DNA of 64,000 nt from positions 1 through 64,000 of the IMG/VR virus record IMGVR_UViG_3300028874_000010; one strand, 5' to 3'. Every line of letters begins with the position of its first letter. Positions within the stretch are counted from its first letter, which is position 1. This DNA comes from a virus. This document shows positions 60,538 to 64,000 of this stretch, piece by piece. The notes under the pieces are model-generated. The model ran no database searches. It was not told the origin of the DNA and saw only the letters and a list, made by a program, of their open reading frames with translations. Made by a program: the position numbers and the translations under genes.

Positions 60538-60720
60538 TTAATTTATTAATTCTTTAAATCCTGTAATTGGACCCCAAATACCGACCATTCGGTGATTAAA
60601 GCTAATGGCAGTTTCAAACCCTTTATCTTTTGAATATTGGATGGCTAGATCAATGGTATCGAATTCTTGATCGGCCCAATACCGCATGTTAGTATAATAC
60701 ACTCGGTATTTGTTAGACAT
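60538..60720 (-). CDS. Hypothetical 60-residue protein
   Basis: Mixed alpha/beta mini-protein with aromatic residues ([17 protein letters not shown]). It precedes the CCA enzyme gene by 10 bases, so is probably co-transcribed. A GTATAAT -10-like box lies about 32 bases upstream. Confidence 0.5.
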   Translation of the reverse strand: MSNKYRVYYTNMRYWADQEFDTIDLAIQYSKDKGFETAISFNHRMVGIWGPITGFKELIN

Positions 60721-60790
60721 GATTTTATCCTAGTTCGTTGCCATTGACCCTATTATACTATAACTTTTTAGAAATATGAAATACTATATT

Positions 60791-61282
60791 TCAAGAATAA
60801 TAAAGAACTTGGCCACGCACCATCTCAATTTGATCGCCATCTGGCAAGATCAAAAGCAAAGAATTTTTTCGGATGATTGGTTTGATCTGTGTTGGAATAA
60901 ACTTTGATGTACAAACATGGCTATTCCATTCAACACATGGATAGAATAAAGTTTGGATTCCGCGAGGGAGAGTATGACTGTCGATGATAGTATCGATAGA
61001 AATTTCTTTAACTTGACTGGCTAAAAGCTGGAAAGCTTTTTCTGATTCTGGATCAACCAAGTTAAAGAATTTACCTTTGTCTCGGATGAAACAAAAAGCT
61101 TGATACGCAGCAAGAATGCTGGTCTTAGTAATGCGGAAGGTGTGGGTCATGATATTAGTCAATGCTAATTCAATTGGGCCTTCATAGAGTGTAAACCCTT
61201 GGCCAGGTTCTCCGATCTCCATATTCTTTACTTCGCAATGGAGATGTCCACCGATTTCCTTTACGCATGACAATTCTAGCAT
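60791..61282 (-). CDS. Hypothetical 163-residue protein
   Basis: Mixed protein with a CVEWNSHVC pair and a beta-rich C-terminus (LLLILPDGDQIEMV). No family recognised. Confidence 0.5.
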   Translation of the reverse strand: MLELSCVKEIGGHLHCEVKNMEIGEPGQGFTLYEGPIELALTNIMTHTFRITKTSILAAYQAFCFIRDKGKFFNLVDPESEKAFQLLASQVKEISIDTIIDSHTLPRGIQTLFYPCVEWNSHVCTSKFIPTQIKPIIRKNSLLLILPDGDQIEMVRGQVLYYS

Positions 61283-61361
61283 ATGGCACCTTTCAAGTTG
61301 TTACAACGTTGAAAATCCCATCTGCACTTATCCTATCTCAAAAATGGCAATAAAGAAACAA

Positions 61362-62219
61362 TTATTTTGTGGTCTTTATTAATGAAACCAATTCAGCCAT
61401 TACTTGTTTAAATTCTGGACCAACAAACTGTGGTGCTGCATTAATCTCCATAACATACCACTTACCAGTTTTGCTGTGCTGGATCAAATCAACACCAGTA
61501 ATCCCAAACCCCATAGCCTTACAAGCTTTGTTAGCTAATGATTCAGCCTCTTTAGATAGGTCAATAAATTCTTGAGATCCACCGAGCGAAACATTATTTC
61601 TAAATTCGCTCTTACTTGCAGTAATACGTTTAATTGAATAGATCAATTTATCTTTTAAGTAAAAAGTTCTGAAGTCACCATCATTAGGAATAAATTCCTG
61701 AAAGATAAAAGATTCATCTTTATTCTTGTTTAAGAAAGCAGATAAACTATCTTTGGTATCATGTTTGACGATCCCTTTACCTTGAGACCCATTTACAATC
61801 TTTGAAACAATCGGAAGATTCAAAGCTTTAATAAGTTCGGAACAAGAAACTTTTCCTGCATGACCAATGATTGTTTTTATTTGTGAGACCCCTTCCATTT
61901 TCATGATAACACTCTGAACTAATTTATTTTCTAGTTCATGAGGAGTTCCATATGAAAGAAATCCAATCTTGTATTTGTTAATGTATTTTATGACGCATGA
62001 ATACATATCAGTATTATCATGAATTGCACCTGCCATGATAAATTTGAATTTGGATATAGGAATATTTTTAGCAAAGACTTCACCATCTTCAATAACTAAC
62101 TCATTCCATGAAACAAAATATGGCCTATCAAGTTCTTTTTCTAGGAAAGCTTGTTTGCCTTCAGCTGCAAATCCTATGAATAGATATTTGAGACTGATTT
62201 CTTCTAAGAACATTGACAT
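61362..62219 (-). CDS. RimK-like ATP-grasp ligase
   Basis: Start chosen at ATG 62219 (MSMFLEEI), because longer frames run into the tRNA. 285 residues: PIVSKIVNGSQGKGI (ATP-grasp glycine loop), FIFQEFIPNDGDFRTFYL, and GITGVDLI...WYVMEINAAPQF (magnesium ligands), close to RimK and related glutamate ligases. RimK adds glutamates to ribosomal protein S6; other members build short peptides. A phage version might modify a ribosomal protein or one of the phage's own products. Confidence 0.8.
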   Translation of the reverse strand: MSMFLEEISLKYLFIGFAAEGKQAFLEKELDRPYFVSWNELVIEDGEVFAKNIPISKFKFIMAGAIHDNTDMYSCVIKYINKYKIGFLSYGTPHELENKLVQSVIMKMEGVSQIKTIIGHAGKVSCSELIKALNLPIVSKIVNGSQGKGIVKHDTKDSLSAFLNKNKDESFIFQEFIPNDGDFRTFYLKDKLIYSIKRITASKSEFRNNVSLGGSQEFIDLSKEAESLANKACKAMGFGITGVDLIQHSKTGKWYVMEINAAPQFVGPEFKQVMAELVSLIKTTK

Positions 62220-62237
62220 TGTATTTTCTTTTAGATT

Positions 62238-62332
62238 TGGAGGAAGAAACGGGATTCGAACCCGTGGACCTAGGGTTTGCCTAGATCTATAGCTTTCCAA
62301 GCTATCGCAATCGGCCGCTCTGCCACTCTTCC
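62238..62332 (-). tRNA. tRNA-Ser (anticodon GGA)
   Basis: Minus strand. Acceptor GGAAGAG pairs with TTCTTCC (one G-U). The anticodon loop TTGGAAA is closed by ATAGC/GCTAT and reads GGA (codons UCC/UCU). A long variable arm built on CTAGG/CCTAG marks a class II tRNA. The T-arm is ACGGG-TTCGAAT-CCCGT. CCA is encoded. The discriminator base is T, whereas bacterial tRNA-Ser usually has G. Confidence 0.93.
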
Positions 62333-62344
62333 ATTTGTTATTTA

Positions 62345-62515
62345 TTAATCTAAAAACCTTTTATAAAATGATTCGAATAATTTATCAAGGTCGAGTTCAA
62401 CTCTTTGATATTCATCAGGTTTACCTTTCAAGGATTTCCGTCTAACCCGAATTGCTTCATATTCAACTAGCATCTTTTTATAGAATGTTTCATCGAAGAA
62501 ATCTCTATTCTTCAT
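62345..62515 (-). CDS. Small hypothetical protein (56 residues)
   Basis: The ATG at 62515 overlaps the stop of the 2H phosphoesterase gene (ATGA). Charged helical protein (KNRDFFDETFYKKMLVEYEAI...). It ends 13 bases before the tRNA. Confidence 0.55.
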   Translation of the reverse strand: MKNRDFFDETFYKKMLVEYEAIRVRRKSLKGKPDEYQRVELDLDKLFESFYKRFLD

Positions 62516-62907
62516 TCCATTCTTCCAATAGTAATATGAAAATTTTTATTAGTAGGCAAACCTAGTTCCTGCCTAATTTCTTTTAATCTTTTACTTTCTA
62601 CTGGCAATACCCAAAACTTCCAATGCTGTTCAATCTCATTGTTATATTCAAAATGTATTCTTTCGTGTTGATGCTTATTCCATAAAGCCATTTGTTCTTT
62701 AGATAATGGCGTTTTACCATCGAACACCGTTATATGCGGAAGCCATGCAGTATTTTGTAGCTTTAAATGAAGTTGTTTATCGACCCACCAACGATAATAT
62801 TTCGCAATATTGGGATCAACATCTGCAACGATCAATGAACCAGGACGAATCTTGCGGAGACCAGGACGATATGGATCGTACAGCACCTTAGCTGTAGATT
62901 TAAACAT
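62512..62907 (-). CDS. 2H phosphoesterase, candidate anti-CBASS protein (Acb1-like)
   Basis: 131 residues with the two HxT motifs of the 2H superfamily: His58-x-Thr60 in WLPHITVF and His124-x-Thr126 in FHITIGR, 66 residues apart. T4 Acb1 has the same pair at a similar spacing and destroys cyclic nucleotide signals of CBASS defence. LigT-type RNA phosphodiesterases are the alternative. Pattern-based inference only. Confidence 0.7.
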   Translation of the reverse strand: MFKSTAKVLYDPYRPGLRKIRPGSLIVADVDPNIAKYYRWWVDKQLHLKLQNTAWLPHITVFDGKTPLSKEQMALWNKHQHERIHFEYNNEIEQHWKFWVLPVESKRLKEIRQELGLPTNKNFHITIGRME

Positions 62908-62981
62908 AATATTTTTATTTTTTGTATACTTTACAAATATGGATACAGAGAATTCTCTATATCCATATTATACTTTAGATA

Positions 62982-63272
62982 TTACGCGAGTTGCGTATAA
63001 GTGTTAGTAATTCCAGCAGCATTCCGACGTGCTGTTTCGTTAGCTAAAGCTGTTGCATATGTAATACCGAGTGCATCAATTGTAGGCTGAACTGAATCAT
63101 CATAAGTCAATGTTCGTGTACGAGTCAATCCATCAGCTGAAACTGTTGTCACTGCCGACATGCCTGGGATATTAGTAAATGCTGTTCCGTATGCACCCAG
63201 ACCAACACCATCAACGAAATTAAGACCAACTGAAGGCAAAACTGTAACCATTTGGTATGAAACTGTAGTCAT
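62982..63272 (-). CDS. Hypothetical 96-residue protein
   Basis: Thr/Ala/Gly-rich beta protein (VTVLPSVGLNFVDGVGLGAYG). It could be a small structural or decoration protein, but nothing specific is recognised. Confidence 0.5.
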   Translation of the reverse strand: MTTVSYQMVTVLPSVGLNFVDGVGLGAYGTAFTNIPGMSAVTTVSADGLTRTRTLTYDDSVQPTIDALGITYATALANETARRNAAGITNTYTQLA

Positions 63273-63300
63273 GATAAAAATCCTTTATTGTTTTGTTTAT

Positions 63301-63924
63301 TTATAATTCTGTAAATGCTTCATGTGTTTCATATTCTACACAATCTTGTAAACCTAATTTATTGAACGCCCACCATCTTTCTCTACATGCGAAACATAGA
63401 CCACAGTGACTATCTATTTTTTCTGTGCATGTATGAGTTAGTTTAAGCAAATCAAATAATTGTTCTTGGTAATATAGATCAACTATATTTGTCTTTAAAG
63501 AAGTACCAAATGGCATATGCATATTTTTCCATTCAGTCTTGATATATCGATAAGGCTTTTGACCTTCCGGGATTTTATCGGCCCATTCTGGATTCATTGT
63601 TGTTCCAGTATAGAAGTAATCGACTTCATCCAAAGCTTTGGTAAATATTGGAGACAATACACCATTTGGATTCTTTGGATTATTAATTAATCTAACTTCA
63701 CATATAACATTCAATTCATCCAAGATCCTATTGACATATTCATAACTGTTTCCTAAATCAACCGTATACACTACAACTTTTTTATGATCGATTTCTTTAA
63801 GTAGATAATATGCAAGTAATGTACTATCCATTCCTCCGCTCATTGCAATTCCGATCTTGTTATATTTGATCGGAATATGGATATGAAGAATTTTGTCTAA
63901 CAGATGTAAATCAAGAGTTGTCAT
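63301..63924 (-). CDS. PP-loop ATP pyrophosphatase, QueC-like
   Basis: 207 residues. AMSGGMDSTLLAYYL (residues 27-41) is the PP-loop. The C-terminal HCGLCFACRERWWAF with an upstream Cys in HTCTEK matches the zinc site of QueC, the 7-cyano-7-deazaguanine synthase. Several phages use preQ0-pathway genes to modify DNA guanine. The middle differs from canonical QueC, so other alpha-hydrolase roles (thiolation or amidation of a nucleotide or base) are possible. No QueD/QueE is seen in the window. Confidence 0.65.
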   Translation of the reverse strand: MTTLDLHLLDKILHIHIPIKYNKIGIAMSGGMDSTLLAYYLLKEIDHKKVVVYTVDLGNSYEYVNRILDELNVICEVRLINNPKNPNGVLSPIFTKALDEVDYFYTGTTMNPEWADKIPEGQKPYRYIKTEWKNMHMPFGTSLKTNIVDLYYQEQLFDLLKLTHTCTEKIDSHCGLCFACRERWWAFNKLGLQDCVEYETHEAFTEL

Positions 63925-64000
63925 TTGAATAGTAATCCTCTTTTCAATAAATCAAATGGTTGAATTCCAAAGAATTCATTTTTACTAAATTCTTCTCCAA
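63921..64000 (-). CDS. 3' end of a gene that starts beyond the window
   Basis: The frame ending in TGA at 63921 overlaps the ATG of the QueC-like gene and reads ...FFGIQPFDLLKRGLLFK back to the window edge. The overlap style supports a real gene. Too short to identify. Confidence 0.5.
   Translation of the reverse strand, partial: GEEFSKNEFFGIQPFDLLKRGLLFK

Noticed and set aside
1-64000. CRISPR arrays, insertion sequences, att sites
   Set aside because: No regularly spaced direct repeats, transposase genes or integrase genes were seen.

Overview
This window looks like part of a very large (jumbo) T4-like myovirus genome. It is AT-rich and almost entirely coding, with about 95 genes. Nearly all lie on the minus strand and often join by 4-base ATGA stop/start overlaps. 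There are no capsid or tail genes, so this is an accessory/metabolic stretch of a much larger genome. T4-type traits are a two-subunit type II topoisomerase (gp39/gp52-like), an Rnl1-type RNA ligase, a gp42-like dCMP hydroxymethylase, late-promoter boxes close to TATAAATA, and homing endonucleases. The host cannot be fixed. The tmRNA is of the permuted two-piece kind known from alphaproteobacteria, some betaproteobacteria and cyanobacteria, while the CCA-adding enzyme and thymidylate synthase are proteobacterial in style.

Layout. 1-8.5 kb: a nucleotidyltransferase (cut by the window edge), a ClpP-like protease, a GIY-YIG endonuclease beside a permuted tmRNA gene, a 2OG-oxygenase-like protein and an ADP-ribose macrodomain. 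9-24 kb: sugar epimerase, ThyA, two DnaJ proteins, a MazG-like protein, a VWA protein, a lipoprotein, RNA ligase, and a type II topoisomerase whose large subunit is broken by a split intein with a nuclease gene between its halves, followed by a structured 790-base non-coding region and an HNH gene. 24-37 kb: a probable DNA-hypermodification operon (dCMP deaminase, dNMP kinase, glycosyltransferase, dCMP hydroxymethylase, KdsC-like phosphatase, fused kinase-nucleotidyltransferase, KdsD-like isomerase) with ATP-grasp, oxygenase and UDG-like genes. 37-46 kb: an amidoligase-like protein, a Clp-type AAA+ fused to an FtsH-type peptidase, then a NAD(P) block (NAD kinase, thioredoxin, NAMPT, NMN adenylyltransferase-Nudix). 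46-58 kb: Nudix, membrane proteins, putative capsid-targeted enzymes, a CobB-like sirtuin, and the stress trio SpoVR-YeaH-PrkA. 58-64 kb: a bactofilin, HNH endonuclease, CCA enzyme, RimK-like ligase, tRNA-Ser, an Acb1-like 2H phosphoesterase and a QueC-like enzyme.

How the genes may work together. The sugar-nucleotide and hydroxymethylase genes could build glycosylated, perhaps arabinosylated, hydroxymethylcytosine. NAMPT plus NadM could restore NAD+ destroyed by host defences (the NARP2 route), with NAD kinase, sirtuin and macrodomain acting on the same pool. The tmRNA, ClpP, AAA-M41 protease and DnaJ proteins form a protein quality-control set. Gene control appears to use sigma70-like promoters (GTTTAC, 17-19 bases, extended -10), late boxes, and hairpins that overlap late boxes upstream of homing-endonuclease and other genes. 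All functions are inferred from motifs read by eye; no database search was run.
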